In this document: piece after piece, positions 1 to 13,580 of the stretch
Layout of the letters: every line of letters starts with the position of its first letter
How positions within the stretch are numbered: position 1 is the stretch's first letter
Assembly (NCBI GenBank): GCA_028023455.1
Contig: JAQFVV010006203.1
Coordinates: forward strand, 13,242,348 to 13,306,347
Source of the DNA: Epiperipatus broadwayi
Lineage: Eukaryota; Onychophora; Udeonychophora; Euonychophora; Peripatidae
Direction: 5' to 3'
DNA: 64,000 bases
Notes under the pieces: generated by a model
What the model was told of the DNA's origin: nothing
Databases searched by the model: none
What the model saw: only the letters and a program-made list of their open reading frames with translations
Position numbers and translations under genes: made by a program

Positions 1-514
1 ATACATCTATCAACTACTTTTTCACTCCTTTATACTATCAAGATAATAGCATGAATGATAGCACTACCTTCTAATGTCCTTTGATTAGTTGGGCTTACAG
101 TAGATAATTCCAAAATAAGATTCCAGGACTGGCAAAAATAATCAGTTAATAATGAGAAAGAAATATGTGAGTTAAGATGGTAAGTAAGGATTTTGGAGAA
201 AGGGAGTTTCTGGGCGTACAATATCCTAAGCACAGAAACTTCTGACTTCTTTTAATAAGAAATCATTTTACATATCACATCACATGACTATTCTTGATAA
301 TATATGTTAAGAGTAAGATTTAAAAAATCATAATATTTTATATTTGCGTGTCAAACATTTAAATAAATTACCATGTATATATTTTAATAATTTTAATAAG
401 CCCATAAATACACTGTCTATTACATATGTAATATTGAGAATATAATATTTTATGAAGAAACTAATTCCAATGCACAAATAATAATAATAATTCATAAATA
501 AGATATAAAAAATA

Positions 515-925
515 TATATTTTTTTTAAAATAATGCTTTTATGTAAGTAACTAACTAAAAAGTACAAAATAACAAAGTAATCCCCTCTTGATTAATTTGC
601 CAATCTTGGAAAACATCAGAGATCTTAAAAATCTAGACTTGTTATAAAACAATTGGAATATGTAGGAATATTGTCATTTCACAAAAGCATTTTGAGGCCT
701 TTTTCATTTTTATGATTTTGAGCCTAAAATATTTTTATGAAATGACAATATTCCTGCAATTTCCAATTGTTTTATAACAAATCTAGATTCTTAAGATCTC
801 TGATATTTTCCAAGAAAGACAAATTAACTAAGAAATGGATTACTTTGTTGATTACTTTGTTATTTTGTACTTTTTAGTTGGCTATTTACATAAAAACATT
901 ATTTAAAAAAAAATACTTTTTTTAC
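515..925. repeat. Long foldback (inverted repeat) element
   Basis: The arms are about 515-698 and 722-925, with a loop of only about 23 bp. Shared blocks include ttgtcatttca and its complement, ccaattgttttataac, gatctctgat and tactttgttattttgtac. The arms differ at scattered positions, so the palindrome is old. No coding potential is seen. It could be a foldback MITE or two head-to-head copies of a short repeat. Confidence 0.8.
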
Positions 926-1224
926 ATATTTTTCCCACTTTTTACTTATATTTACCTATTACTTTAAAAAATAGTTAAAACTACAAAAAAAATCTGACAA
1001 AAAATATAATTTAATAATAAGAATTGAAATTTAAATATCATGTGATCATCTGCTATATAAAAATATTCATATATTGGCTTTTTTATTAATTTATTAAAAC
1101 AATATTAACAAAATTTTAATATACAAATGTAATATTTCTGTCAGATATATATATATTTTTATTTTAATTAATTTAATAATGAAATCAATATTAACAAAAT
1201 TTTATTTTACAATCATATTTCTGT

Positions 1225-1345
1225 TGGTTCAATTTTTTTTTTTTTTAAGTGTCATAGCATCGGCCGGAACGCGAACCCGCACAACTACCTGCAAGTGCAA
1301 AGCAGTCGCGCTGACCTCAATTGTTAAGGAGTTTTCTTGAGAAGC
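1225..1345 (-). repeat. tRNA-derived SINE fragment
   Basis: Read on the minus strand, this GC-richer patch has a B-box-like GGGTTCGCGTTCC followed by GGCCGATGCTATGACACTT and a poly(A) run. The upstream part looks like a tRNA anticodon and variable region (GACTGCTTTGCACTTGCAG). No 5' acceptor strand is present, so it is not an intact tRNA. A related 3' end occurs at 47.6 kb. Confidence 0.6.
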
Positions 1346-2599
1346 GTAAGGATGTGAGTTAGAGTTCTAAACAGGAATGGATTTTTTTCACTGTTAATTC
1401 AAAAATATGAATATACCGACAGAAATAGACAAAACGTAGATATAGAGATAGGGCAAGCTAATATAAAAGCATTTAAGTAGACTTCAATAGAAATATTTTA
1501 ACAAATTTAGAACACTCACTTTCTTATATTACTACTAATTTATTAGTTAGACAAAAATGGTCATCTTTTATTTAACTTCCAGATCCTTATATAGTAAATA
1601 AATTAATCATTAAAACATAGGAATGCAATCTTCTTAAAGTATAGTTTACAGTTTCAAATATTATTGCCAATACACATACAATAATAAAATATTATATTTC
1701 AATGCAGTACTACATATGCAATAGATGTTTGTTTATTTATAAAATTATTAAAATTATTCAAAATGAAATCTTAAACATTATTTAAAACTATAAACTATTT
1801 TAATTAATAGTTTAAGATAACTCCAGTAATTTAAATTTTCACTCCTTTTAATTGTCAATGATTGATTTATTAATCATATAACAACATTGTGATGAAAGTG
1901 AATCATTTTTTTATCACACTAATAATTTAGCTTAGATTTGTCAAAATAATTCTATTGAAGTTTGACTTATAAATTATTATTATTATCATTTGTATATCAT
2001 AGTTTTTCCATAAATTGATATTATATATATATATATGTGAATTAATTTTATTAGATTTTGTTTTGCATAAAATAATAACATGGTGTTAATAATAAGCTTA
2101 TACATTTACATGATGAATTAATTCAATTCATTAGTTCAATTTTATATTACATTATTAAATATCAAATACCACACTTAATGGTGTAAAGCAAATAACAGAT
2201 TTAATAAAAAACAATTTACCATAGTTAAAATACAATCAAATTCAGAAACAAAATTAAATGACTAAACATCTAATAAGTGTTCTAAAAAAGCTCCTGATAG
2301 CAGTAGAACTAATCAGGAATTGCTACCAAGAACTTATCTCACAATCCCTTATGTTTCAAGTCAACTATGAAATCATCTATATTGAACTACTCATATAAGC
2401 TATCTTCTATTTTATATTTCAGTAAATGTAACTGTCATTCTATTAATAACCAATATGTATGATTTTAAAAAAATTAAAGCACCTTATACCTGTGAACAAT
2501 ATTTTGATCATTAACTTCATTAATTTTTTTTAATACTAACAAACCCCACATGAAAACTACTCATATAGGCTGTTAGAATCAATTATCTTCACATTAGTC

Positions 2600-2730
2600 A
2601 AGAAATGTTTATTGTAAACTTGGATAATCAATAAGTAGTATGTAGTTGTGCTATTTCCATATCTAGTGATATTCAATCCACATCTTCAAATTAGTTTCTG
2701 GCTTTTGAGATTTGCCAATGAGAAGCAGCT
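2600..2730 (-). repeat. Copy of repeat with hammerhead-like core (decayed)
   Basis: The minus strand reads AAAAGCCAGAAACTAATTTG, then AAGATGTGGATTGAAT. It shares the GCCAGAAACTA block and downstream order with copies at 54.9 and 62.0 kb. The cleavage-side TAGTC is changed to TAATT and the CTGATGA box is degraded. Confidence 0.5.
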
Positions 2731-3766
2731 GAATTTCCTAAGACCAATGCATTTCTCATCCAAATTGATAATTAAATTATTCAGAAAGCAAATTTAATTA
2801 CATTCACCTTGCTTACGGTATCTCGACATTTCAAACAAAGTTTCAAAACTCAATAACATATCATTATGATAATTTTCAAATAATAAACATTAATGTGAAC
2901 TACATTGCTGCCACATACTAACGAGAAATATCCCAAATAGTATTTGTTATTAGGCATCTTTCTTATCTCAGATGTCAAGTCTAATGACAATATGAAAAGA
3001 GTTTCATTCCTTCAATAATCAAAAACCAACTATTTAAAAATATGTCTACATTTAAACAAGAATGTGTTTAACAGATTCAAATCTTTGTAACTTATTCTAG
3101 GTTCACTAAATATTCACTTCATCTATATATTAATTGTTTTCTCTAACATTATTGGGATATTATACTCATATTGTTCCGATACATAATGGACAATCAGTTT
3201 TGTGAGATTTAATGTAATGGTAAACTGGTGACCTGAGTAATAAAGATTTTTGAATCAAAACTCATTAATCATTTAACTGATATCCTAAAACACTATTGAA
3301 TATTAAAAAGAACCAATTCTGATGCATTTCTGTGAATGTACTTCCATTTCGAAGTCTTTACTACACTCCAAACAAAACTTGTTTTTAAAACATTAAATTT
3401 TAATCCAGTTTTAGTAAGCCATAGAACAATTTATCATTTTTGACAGCTTATTTAATCATTGCAGTCTTTATTATAATTTCTTTGTCACTGCTTCTATCAA
3501 TAATTAATCAATTATTTAGATATTCAAAAGCACACAATTCCTGTCTAATGTTTATTCTGCTTCTTAGACACTCTACCCATGAGTCATTGCTTTAGATTTA
3601 ATTGCTACTTGTAAATATATTCTGCATAATATGAAGTGATGTTTATATTTTTATATAGCATGAATAATCTTCTTTTTAAAAATACTTTTGTAACTTAAAA
3701 ACTTTAAGCACTATAGTATTAAATAAGCAAATAAGGCAAACAAAAAACTAACAAAAATTTACATAC

Positions 3767-3830
3767 TCATTTTTGGTTTATAAAATTTCATAAGACCTTC
3801 ATAATGTTTGAAAGACATTTTTTCAGGCAT
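3767..3830 (-). CDS. TPCN1: TPC1-like exon: EF-hand-like linker
   Basis: This is a 64 bp exon, phase 0 in and phase 1 out. It encodes MPEKMSFKHYEGLMKFYKPKM and one further base. The acceptor is tttttgtag and the donor gtatgt. Vertebrate TPC1 has ISYRQFEGLMRFYKPRMS at this place, in the EF-hand domain joining the two channel repeats. It lies 99 bp after the preceding exon. The next exon (expected ARExYLTFKALN-like) was not found in 1-3766. Confidence 0.92.
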
Positions 3831-3929
3831 CTACAAAAATAAAAATAAAAATGAACAATAATATAAATTTTAAAAAATTGTTCAGAAATATATATTTATC
3901 ATAATTATGTTTTAGCAAAAAAGTTTTAC

Positions 3930-4046
3930 TTGTTGATTAACCAGCATTTTAAAAGCAAGTCGACAACCTTGACGTTTGTGTAAAAGTAATTTTCTAAACT
4001 TATCTTTTTCAATGGTAGTAAAGGTATCATAAACTACGGCAAGCAT
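3930..4046 (-). CDS. TPCN1: TPC1-like exon: end of S6 and proximal cytosolic linker
   Basis: This 117 bp exon has 39 codons and phase 0 at both ends. The acceptor is gttatag and the donor gtaaaa, a slightly weak site. It encodes MLAVVYDTFTTIEKDKF, then RKLLLHKRQGCRLAFKMLVNQQ. It matches the conserved LLAVVFDTFxxIEKxKFxxLLLHKR at the S6-linker junction. An overlapping minus-strand ORF at 4027-4236 is a shadow in another frame. Confidence 0.94.
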
Positions 4047-7000
4047 CTATAACATACATATATATAACAGCATCAATGAAAGAATACAAAAATATTATTC
4101 CTATTAAAATATTTTCTTTTATCTTTATAATTACACAAAGTGCAATTATTAATGTAATGACATATATAGTGTAACCAATGAAAAGATATAGTTTTCTCTC
4201 CAAGCTGCCTGCAGCGCCATCTCTAAACTGATGCATGTATTATGTAACAATATAGTTTAGCTATTTAACACAAGCTATGACATGAAATGCGACAGTGTGT
4301 TTAGTCATTTCATATATCGTCTTCAATATTCTCAGTGCTATCATAAAATCTTGCAAATGATTTTAAAGTATTCTTGTAACTCATGACTTCATTGCCTTGC
4401 ACAGTTTGAATCATTTCAAATATTTTAGTAGCAGTTTTGCTGAATTTAAAACAAAATTTAATTTAGCATATTATCCAATTGTGGATTAAGGTATTGAAAG
4501 AGTATTCTTTGTCTGTCATCCTGTTTCACCTACTATGTGCCATAGTAGTATCTTTTTCCCCAGTTCAAACCCTCACAGTTCACATATATAAGCTTTTAAT
4601 AATTTGTTTTAATCTACAGGAGTGTATATTTACGTGTATGTGCATGTATTGGTATCTGCGCACACATCTAATAGCTATGTTAATGTTTGTATGCATATAA
4701 AGTATACTCATTTATAATTTTAAAATTAATAAAATTAATTTAAGTTGTAAACATTGTTGTATGTGTGGGAGCACACCTATGTATATATGCAAAGGGAACT
4801 GTAATGTCATAGAGTTAGTAAACATTACAGATTTACTATACAGATTTTCTAAATTATTTTTAAGTTATTTAATTTACAGAATGGTTGGTATTGGCATATA
4901 ATTCTTAAATTCAGGGGTGTCTGTCTTACGTATATGCTAGAATGTTGACCGCTTAAATCTCCTTTTAAAAAAAAAAAAATCAAAGGTTATAGATTTCTCA
5001 GAATTACTTTTCATTAAATGGTAAACTGAGAACCAACATTTTAAGGATCTTTTAAAAATAATATTAAAAACAAAGACAATGTCAGTAACTCAGTCCTGCT
5101 TGTCAATAACTACAGCTGGATCTTTTGTCTTTGCTAAAATTAATGAGCACCATTGAAATTTACGAATTTGAAACAAAAGTTGTAAACAACTTTTAATGGC
5201 TTGTGAGGAGTGTGAGAAGGAGTTATTAAAAACCCCAAAATTCAGTCAACAAGTTTCACTTGTACACTTTTTCTGCAATGAAAACCATGGGGTAGGACTG
5301 AACGACTAGCGCCTTTCCTCTCGGAGGATTGGTCCATGACAGAGATGGAGTTTAAGACCCACAGCAAGTCAAGAAGACATCACACAAGCCAGCCTAATGG
5401 AGAATGCAGCAACAAGTGCCTCAGCTAGAAAAGATCGGTAAATTTCTTCCCGCAGAGCTCTATAAAATTAAACTAAACTATTAAGGTAATTCGTAAATCT
5501 AAAGCAAGCTTAATGTTGTACATTCAAAATTAATAATTTGTAATAATTTTTTAAAAGTTTTGTAACTTTATTTTAATAATAATCTTTGTAAGTGTCTTGC
5601 CTGCTCAATAAATATTAGTAGCTGATAATTTTCTTAAGATAATAACTGTAATCAGTTATTATTATTATTTGTCTATCTTTCTAATCTGCAGTCATGTCTA
5701 TTTTCTCTTTTATATATTTGTTAATTTATCTATTTATGTTATGCCATTCAGAGCGAAGATTGATAATAATAATAATTTTGGAGAGTTGATTAGTCCCTCT
5801 GACATAGCTAATTATGTTGCTGATTAGCACACCCTATAAATCTCCAGTCTGAAAACCTACTCTTATATATATATAGTTAAGCTACTATGCCTTTGGCTTA
5901 TTGTTTAATTCAGGTTTGCTTATTAAATGTCTGTTTAGTTAGGTATGAGAGAATGATATTTTAAATTATAAGTAATTAGTTAATTTTAAGTCCCAAATAT
6001 GCTTTACTCCCCCTTAGTTATTCTCATATCTATATGGATTACTGGGTAAACTAGGTCACTTGTAATTACATCTTTTAACAGGATTTAAGTATGCTAATTT
6101 ATGAACAGGTGTATAGTAGTTTCACAGAATGAAACTATAAATTTCAACCTAGATTAATGTTAATATTTATATTTAGAAAGCATTACAAATGTCTTTATAA
6201 AGCACACAGATGCAGTATACGCCTTAAGATTATATTTCATTAAAATGGGCTTTGGTTTTAAGGGCCACCCCATTATTTTTAGTTCAGACAGTTCTCTTTT
6301 AAAAATGGGCTTTGGTTTTAAGGGCCACCCCATTATCTTACTTTAGAACTGGAACACAAGGGTTCAGATTCTTATATAAGCTGTTCCGATCACCCAAATT
6401 AAACGTTCACTTATTTTAAAATAGCAAGTCATATGGTCCATGGAAAGCAAGTACTTGGTACTGAATACCATGTATAACTGCATATTCGGGCCGCATCTCT
6501 TACTTATTTTATGTAGTGCCGTAGTCTGAGAAGTTACGCTACAAATCGCCAGTTTGCCCTTCATAATATTCGTTCAGCATTGATCTGAACCTCTGACCTA
6601 GTTTATATTATGCAATATGCATAAAGAGTACACTGACTGCTCATTACATAATAATAAGGTATTAGTTATATTAGCTATCATTCTCGTATGATTTGACTAT
6701 TGGCAAACCTTGTAGGGATGGCATACCATAATTGAGGCATGAATAGACCATAGAATAAAACTTGTAATAAAGATTAAATTGTAATAAACTCTTTTAAAAT
6801 GCATGAGATGAGAACTTGTTTTAAAATCCTCTCATTGCTGTAAGATACCGGTGTGTGTAAAGTCCAATGCATTTTTATATTTGTATTGTTTATCTTATAT
6901 ATTTTATAATTAAATATTTTAAAACTCAAAAATGTTTAGTGTTCTTCGCAATTCATTACCAAATCTTGCCCAAATCTACTGTAATTTAGCATTAATTATT

Positions 7001-7632
7001 GATATATGCATTATCTAGCCAGCCATAGGTGTGTGAGTGTTTATTAAGTTATTAGTTAATATTCTCTGAGTCTCTTGCTCCACCCTTTGCCGGCACACGA
7101 ATTAGGAAACTCCGAGTATAGCCTCATATATGTCATTCATAGGGTAATAAGTCATGGAGTGGTGGTGGAGAAGCTGAGGTGTAATCTGATTAGAGATCTC
7201 AACCCTCATCTAGATCAGCCTTGGTGTAATTTTCCAGGACTCTGGATTTTGTTTCGTGAATGTACAAATATGATCATTACAGTATGAAACATTGCTGCAT
7301 TTTATATCGTAACTTATCAAGATACATTAGTGCTTTAAAATTTTTGTGGTGAAAGATTAAATTATTCCTTTAGTTAACACTGGTATTAATTCAGAGATAT
7401 AACTATGGACATCTTGGAGATAGAACTAGTCATCTTTTCAATGGGACACACTACATTATATATGTGTAATGATGTATAATTAATATTCATAAATTAAGAA
7501 CAAAGTTAATTGTGGCAGCCTAAAACAATTCATTGTATACTTTTTTTATTTTAAGTAATATAATATTTTAACATTTTGGATTAAATATAAATATGATCAA
7601 AATAGTAATACAATTTAAAACTGGGTACGTAC
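4047..7632 (-). other. Intron between S6 exons (3.6 kb)
   Basis: This intron is mostly AT-rich. It contains a GC-richer patch at 5275-5460 of unknown origin (on the plus strand one frame reads ASLMENAATSASARKDR) and a 60 bp-spaced direct repeat at 6242-6336. No other structure was recognised. Confidence 0.6.
6242..6336. repeat. Two-copy direct repeat, 60 bp period
   Basis: A 35 bp block beginning aaatgggctttggtttta and ending accccattat occurs at about 6243-6276 and 6303-6336. The copies are identical over the block, and the intervening 25 bp are not repeated. It looks like a recent short duplication. Confidence 0.85.
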
Positions 7633-7732
7633 CAAATTCATAAAAAAATATAACTCAATACTGAGATAAGCAGCAAAAAATATAAAAGACCACCGATTAC
7701 GATTATAGGCGGGCATCATCACATCAGGAAAA
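7633..7732 (-). CDS. TPCN1: TPC1-like exon: filter exit and S6
   Basis: This is a 100 bp exon. Its first base completes the filter Asn codon, giving N then [17 protein letters not shown] and the S6 helix [16 protein letters not shown]. The acceptor is ttttttag and the donor gtacgt. FPDVMMP and IELYFxMNL are near-invariant in TPC1 proteins. It ends in phase 0, matching the following exon. Confidence 0.95.
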
Positions 7733-10700
7733 CTAAAAAAATATAAATTAAAACTTATAGTCTCGTTAATTGTACTGCATCTATTATTTAATCACATCAA
7801 GAAAATAAAGAATTTACAGCTAATAAAATTTAAAACAGAAACTATTCTCAATCTCAATATATATTACATAAACACACAGACAATGCAAACATCATATTCA
7901 ATTAATAATCATTGTAGGTGTTCGCATACCATATGAATCAATATGTTTTGATCTGTTTTTTCTTTCACCTGATTCAACTTTTTCATAAATGAAAGTGTTA
8001 TAGAAATTGAAATCTTTTGAGATGTTTTATTGCTTCTCTGAAGTATAAATGAAGATCTATAAGTTTTTATTTAACAGAACTGCACCAACTACTCTTAATC
8101 AAACAACAATTCTAAAGACTATGATACTGAAAGTTATAAAGTCATTCAATAGCATTCAACATGGAATGATTTACTAATAAATTTTGTTGTTAGTAACTTC
8201 AAAATTAATAACCTTTTTATCTTCACAGAGCCATGGCTCAGGAAGTAAAATCTATAGCTGGTTTATGGTAAATTATGACTATACTGCCATTATAAGGAAA
8301 AATCATGTATGATTTTTTTATTCAAAACTTAGTGGAATTATCATAAAAATTTTATCTAATCATTTTTAAAGTGTTCTGTGCAAAAAATTTTACATATTTA
8401 TTTTCTTGAATTATAAATGAATCATAGATAGACCTTTATTATAGTGCCTTCTCTCCACTTACTTCCTTTAATTAACACAACTTCTCTCAAAGCCTAATTA
8501 ATATTTTAGTCTATGATCAATTACTATTTTCGTCAGCAATCTGTTTTAATCAGATTATCTTTCATTTAATGTTTTCTCTTTAACAATATATATGAAGTAT
8601 ATTTTAAGAAATTCATATGAATTGAAATAATTTTTTATATCCATTCAATTAAAAATTAGGTTATTAATTAATCATTATGTTAATTACAGTCATTACCATA
8701 ATGAACAAATTCAAGAGAATCTTTAGAATAAAAGATTCTTTAGAACATGTGGGTTTCATTAATTATATTTTTTTAAAAAAAATCTGATTAAAAGTATGTT
8801 TTGACAATGATTAATGATGATGTGATACAAAGTTTGTTCTTTATCAAAATCAGGAATTTCGGAATCCATAAATGCAAAGAAATGTATTAACTATTACACA
8901 TCTCCCTTTATCATTTTCTGATCTACAAAGCCTCTAAAACTTCAAATCTATTTTTACATTCTATTCTTTTGCTATAGCATTATCCTTGCTGATTCAAAAA
9001 TTTTAGTTACAAAGTCATCCTTACTACTTAATCCCAATATAAATACCAAAAAACCACTTTTTGTATACACTATGTATATTTATAGCTTCATAAATTTATT
9101 ATTTTATATGTTTTTCTGAAACAAAGTATCTACAATAATTGATTAATATTTACCACATTTTAAGCATATTTTAATTATTCCAATTATATTTTCATTGTCA
9201 ATGCTATACCCTCTCCCCACCCCCAGTGTGCACACATATCCAAGCTTATTACTTTCCTTGTTATTACCATAAATTAATTCACTCCTAATAATCTATTTAT
9301 TTCTATACATACATATATTCAAAATATCTTTATTTCCACATTTGCTCTCAATCTCTCTAGCTTCCTTCCTCTTATTAGTGAAACTATCCTGCTAATTCCA
9401 ATCTTTATAATTATAACAAAATACATTAATCCCATTTTTATAGTCAAATTAGAAAAAAATTTGTCACAATCTTTAACATATCTTCTTGTATTTCTTGCCC
9501 ATCTGGTTCCTGGTCATTCCTTTCTTAAAACTCAACTTAAATTGCTTTCATATTATCCAAAAACTCAATATGCCAAATATTTTCAACTTTCTATTTGCCC
9601 TGTAAAAATTTGATCATCCTACCTTGAATTCTTTTTGTTGAATAAACAGGATGTCTATTTCTGACTATTCATTTATTCACCATTTTCATTTATTCACCAT
9701 TTTCATTTATATTTAAAAGTACATGATATAAAGCATTCTGTATTTATTTAGCAATAAAACTATGATTCTTTTCCTTTTGTTTTTAAGTTATATAATTGTT
9801 CATTTTTTAAAAACACAACAGTAAAAGATACAGGTCCAATATAACCATAATCACCATTATTTAAAAAACTACTAAAATCGTGATTACACATTTGGAAACT
9901 TAATTATCTTATGTAAAGGCTTAAAAAATGTCATCACACATTTATTCAAATATTTTATATTATAAATTTTAATTATTTTCATTTCTTACGTAAAACTTTC
10001 TGAAGATATATATTAAGTAGATAGTAATATTTTTTAATATTATTATTTCAAAATCTAAAAAGTATCATTATGCAGCTTTAATCAACTGCAATTAAAAAGC
10101 AAAACAATCTTTGACTAGTCTATTCTCCAAAAGTCCTTCCTAAAGAAAAGGGAAGAGAAAAACAGTACTCATTGGCTTTCTAGTTGCAAACTGATGAGGA
10201 TTTGAAACAATCGTCCATCCTTAGTTTTCTCACTATCTAAATATCCTTCTATCAATCAATGGGGTATCATTAACTAAGTTAGCTATAAGCCAATTTCCTT
10301 AAAGAAAAATCCCAAAGTTATTAAAAAAAAATTTTAAGTTTACTTGATGTGAGTCTGAACACAAGACATATATATTATAGATTGGAGTGCTATTATTGTA
10401 CCACAGAGCTTTTCAAATAAGCAGATTTATATAAATTCAGGTAAGACAGAAACCAATTAATTTTTATTATGGCAGATCTTATTAATGGTATTAAGTAATT
10501 CACATAACTAAACAAAATACTATTATATAATTAGACTTACGATTATATAATATAAAAACTTAACAGACACTTTATTTAATTAGTAACAAAACTAGATTGT
10601 TTTTTTGTAGGGTTCTAATTGCTTACTTTTCATGAATTGGTAATTGTATACATAACATCTTAAAAAAAATCATAATATCCTTCTTAGTTAAATAAAATAT

Positions 10701-10817
10701 ATTAGTGTTATAAATCATACAATCACAAATTTAATAGTTAGTTATTATATAATTGTAATTTGATTATATTCTTTATATATAAATTAAAAAATCATAAATT
10801 TCATTAAAATAACTTAC
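7733..10817 (-). other. Intron splitting the filter codon (3.1 kb)
   Basis: This is an AT-rich intron. The only structure noted is a short tandem repeat at 9671-9710, with unit atttattcaccattttc and about 2.4 copies. I see nothing else in it. Confidence 0.6.
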
Positions 10818-10876
10818 TTGGCAGTTGTTAGAAGAACAAATAAACTAACAAAACTGTCTTGTAATGTAGAAAAATA
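10818..10876 (-). CDS. TPCN1: TPC1-like exon: pore helix and start of selectivity filter
   Basis: This is a 59 bp exon, phase 0 in and phase 2 out. It encodes YFSTLQDSFVSLFVLLTTA plus two bases of the filter Asn codon. The acceptor is ttttttccag and the donor gtaagt. The TTA(N) run is the domain I filter (Thr-Ala-Asn) of two-pore channels. The filter codon itself is split by the intron. Confidence 0.94.
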
Positions 10877-12229
10877 CTGGAAAAAAAAAAGTATAATATA
10901 GTATAATTTTAACAAGGCTGTATAATAATACAATTTTTAAAAATATTTTAAATCTTTATTAGTAAGCCTTATATCTTTTTTTTTAAAAAAAAGACTATTC
11001 AAAAATTTGGTTAATTAAATAAGTGAATAATAAAAATAATAATTAGACAAAAATAATAATTTATAGACCACAAGATGCAAGTTTATTCAAAACAAGATTA
11101 TTTATTTATTTAGCATATATATATAGTTTTTTAATTAACGGACATTTTATTTGTATTATAAATATATATAGTGAATTATATTTTTTCCGTAGATTTTTAG
11201 TTTGATAAAGAATGGAAATTAAGAAATTATTTTCAAGTAACCAAAGATAAATTTTTATATATATTAAACAGCTAACTTTTAACAAGCATTAAAAATAAAT
11301 TTATTGAGATTCCAGTTAGTAGTTTTATTAATTTCTTTGATTCTACCCTTTGTACACATAAATTATTTTTAAGGTTAAAAAAAACAATAGAAAAATATTT
11401 AATATGAATATATTTTTAAATGTGAGGGTAAGATGATAAAAAAAAAAACTGATATACTGTAAAGAAAATAATATATTAAACAAAATTAAAGAAATATATG
11501 AAAAATAAATATAAATTTATTTTTCAAATATTTCTTTAATTTCTTTTAACATATTAATGTTTCCTTTACAATAAATCCATTTTATGAAAATTAAAAAAGG
11601 TTAATAACATTAAAGATAAAAAAATATTTTAAGGAGGATTTGTAATTTAGAATGAATACAATATTTTAAGGGGGGGAGGTATTAAAATATATAAAGAAAT
11701 TAAATAATAAATAATAAAGAAATTAGAAAAAAAAAATTAAAAATAAATATAATTATGTGATGAATAGTGATAATAAACTTGAAAAATATAATAATAAAAA
11801 TAAATTTATTATTAATTTAATGAATAAAAAATTTATTACTGAGTATTAGCGAGAGGTTTAAAATATATTCTTAAAAAAAATTCTTGGAAATAGAGGTAAA
11901 AACGAAATTAATAATTAATAGATACATAAATATAAAAAATAAGAATGAAAATAATAGGATGAAAAAAGCTGAACATAATATGATATCGAAAGAACTAAAA
12001 TATAAAATGGCCAAGTTAAGACGTGATCTGGAATATAACTGATGAAAGTATTGTAAAACTAAAGACTGCAAGATTACTAATGATATTAAACCGATACTTT
12101 TTTTTTTTCCTTTATTTTTCACATATTTTATGTGCAGGGGTGGTGTGCAGTTAGCATGGTATTCTATATTTATCAAAAATATTTAAGAAATTTTATACAT
12201 ATATTATTTTTAATGTTTATAATTTTTTA

Positions 12230-13580
12230 TTTTCCAGCATTTATGTTTGCTATTCTGATTCCAGCCATACAATGAAGCAAAAATTTGAAAGCAGATATCA
12301 GAAGAGAAAAAGAAAATAGCAGCTTCAAGATGAACTCAAAACATTGCTAAAACTTGCCAGATATTCCACGTCAGAAAGGGAAGATGATCTACAAACTCAA
12401 GAACATCAGCAAAGTCCAAAATAACAATAGCCTATTGAAGCTAATACTGAGATAATAAAGTCTGGAATCTCAATTGATGGGAATATTGAAACTGATCCCA
12501 GTGTGAGGGTGGGTGCTGTTGCAAAATCGACTTCTATAATTGAAACAATAAATTCATGAAACTCAGTGATATTAGTCAATAGGATATTCTTCACAGAAGA
12601 TGAACTCTCATACTGGATCTTAAAAGGTCGATCAGAGTGTCAGCCCTAGAATGTCTCATTTAAAAACTGTAAGCATTCATTCAAACATCAGGTTAGATAT
12701 TGTTCAAAAGATGTTTTTCAGGACAAAAAAGTTAATGGTGAAGCATATGATCAGCAATGGCTTGTGCACTCTCCAACAACTGATTGTGTTTATTGCTTTG
12801 TCTGCAAACTGTTTTCAACATCAACTGTAGCATTAGCTTCTGATAAATTTTCTGACGGGCGAAATCCCACATTTATTCAAAGCCATGAAAACTCTGAAGA
12901 TTATAGAAGAGCTTTGCTTAAATACTTGGAAAGAAAGTGTGGTTCGACTTTAGACTCAGGACTAGCAAAACAAATAAAAGAAAAACAGCTTTAATGGAAG
13001 AATGTGCTTGAGTGTGTTGTTGCAGTGATATGAACATTAGCAGAATGTGGTCTAGCCTTTAGGGGAGACAATGAAACTTTTGAATCACCAAATAATGGCA
13101 ACTATCTTGGTTTATTAGAATTGATTGCTAAGTTTGATCCATTTCTTTCCAGTTACATAAAATACTATGGAACCAAAAAATTGAGTCACCTTCATATTTA
13201 TCAAAGTATGTGATGAACTTGTGCAGATTATGGCTAATAAAGTAAGAATATCAATTTTGGGTGATCTGAGAAAAGCAGATTACTTCAGTTTGTCAGTGCA
13301 CTCTATGCCAGATCTTTTGCATGTGAATCAACTACCTGTTATAATAAGATATGTATCACCTGGTGATGGATTGCCTGTTGAATGCTTTATAGCTTTCCTA
13401 GAGTAAAAAAATCACAGTGGTGAAGATATGGTGGGTATAGTGGTGGATTATATAAGTAAGGACTGTAAAGTTGATTTTCAGTAAAGGACAGGCATATGAT
13501 AGTGCAGCAAATATGGCTGGTAAATACAATGAAATGCAACAAAGAAAGCATTGAGTTAAACAAGCATGCTATATATATAT
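12230..13580 (+). pseudogene. hAT-family (ZMYM/DUF4371-type) transposase, 5' part
   Basis: The plus-strand frames give the typical start MKQKFESRYQKRKRK near 12272. A TTF-type zinc-finger remnant (CVYCFVCKLFS) follows around 12785. Then come DUF4371-like segments: ECGLAFRGDNETFES at about 13040, LLELIAKFDPFLSSYI at about 13110, and QAYDSAANMAGKYNEMQQR at about 13495. Stops and frameshifts are scattered throughout, so no active enzyme is made. The coding match stops at KHA, where a foreign segment begins, and resumes at 15607. Intact members are about 600-800 residues long. Confidence 0.85.

Larger units (their letters stand above)
1..3766 (-). other. Sequence 3' of the EF-linker exon, probably intron
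   Basis: The exon ending at 3767 has a donor and an incomplete codon, so at least one more exon follows at lower coordinates. I searched for a coding match to the ARExYLTFKAL region and found none. Repeats here are listed separately; 1350-2560 and 2760-3766 otherwise look like plain AT-rich intron. The first 240 bp resemble a decayed copy of the repeat described near 60.3 kb. Confidence 0.6.

Noticed and set aside
2455-2500. Candidate next TPC1 exon (acceptor tcacag then TATAAGGTGCTT)
   Set aside because: The frame hits a stop immediately and does not match the expected linker residues.
4027-4236. Minus-strand ORF of 69 codons with membrane-like composition
   Set aside because: It overlaps a TPC1 exon in a different frame and crosses its splice acceptor; the exon frame is the supported one.
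11871-12176. Minus-strand ORF of 101 codons
   Set aside because: It is made of homopolymer-rich AT sequence, and its Phe/Leu/Ile bias is expected by chance here.
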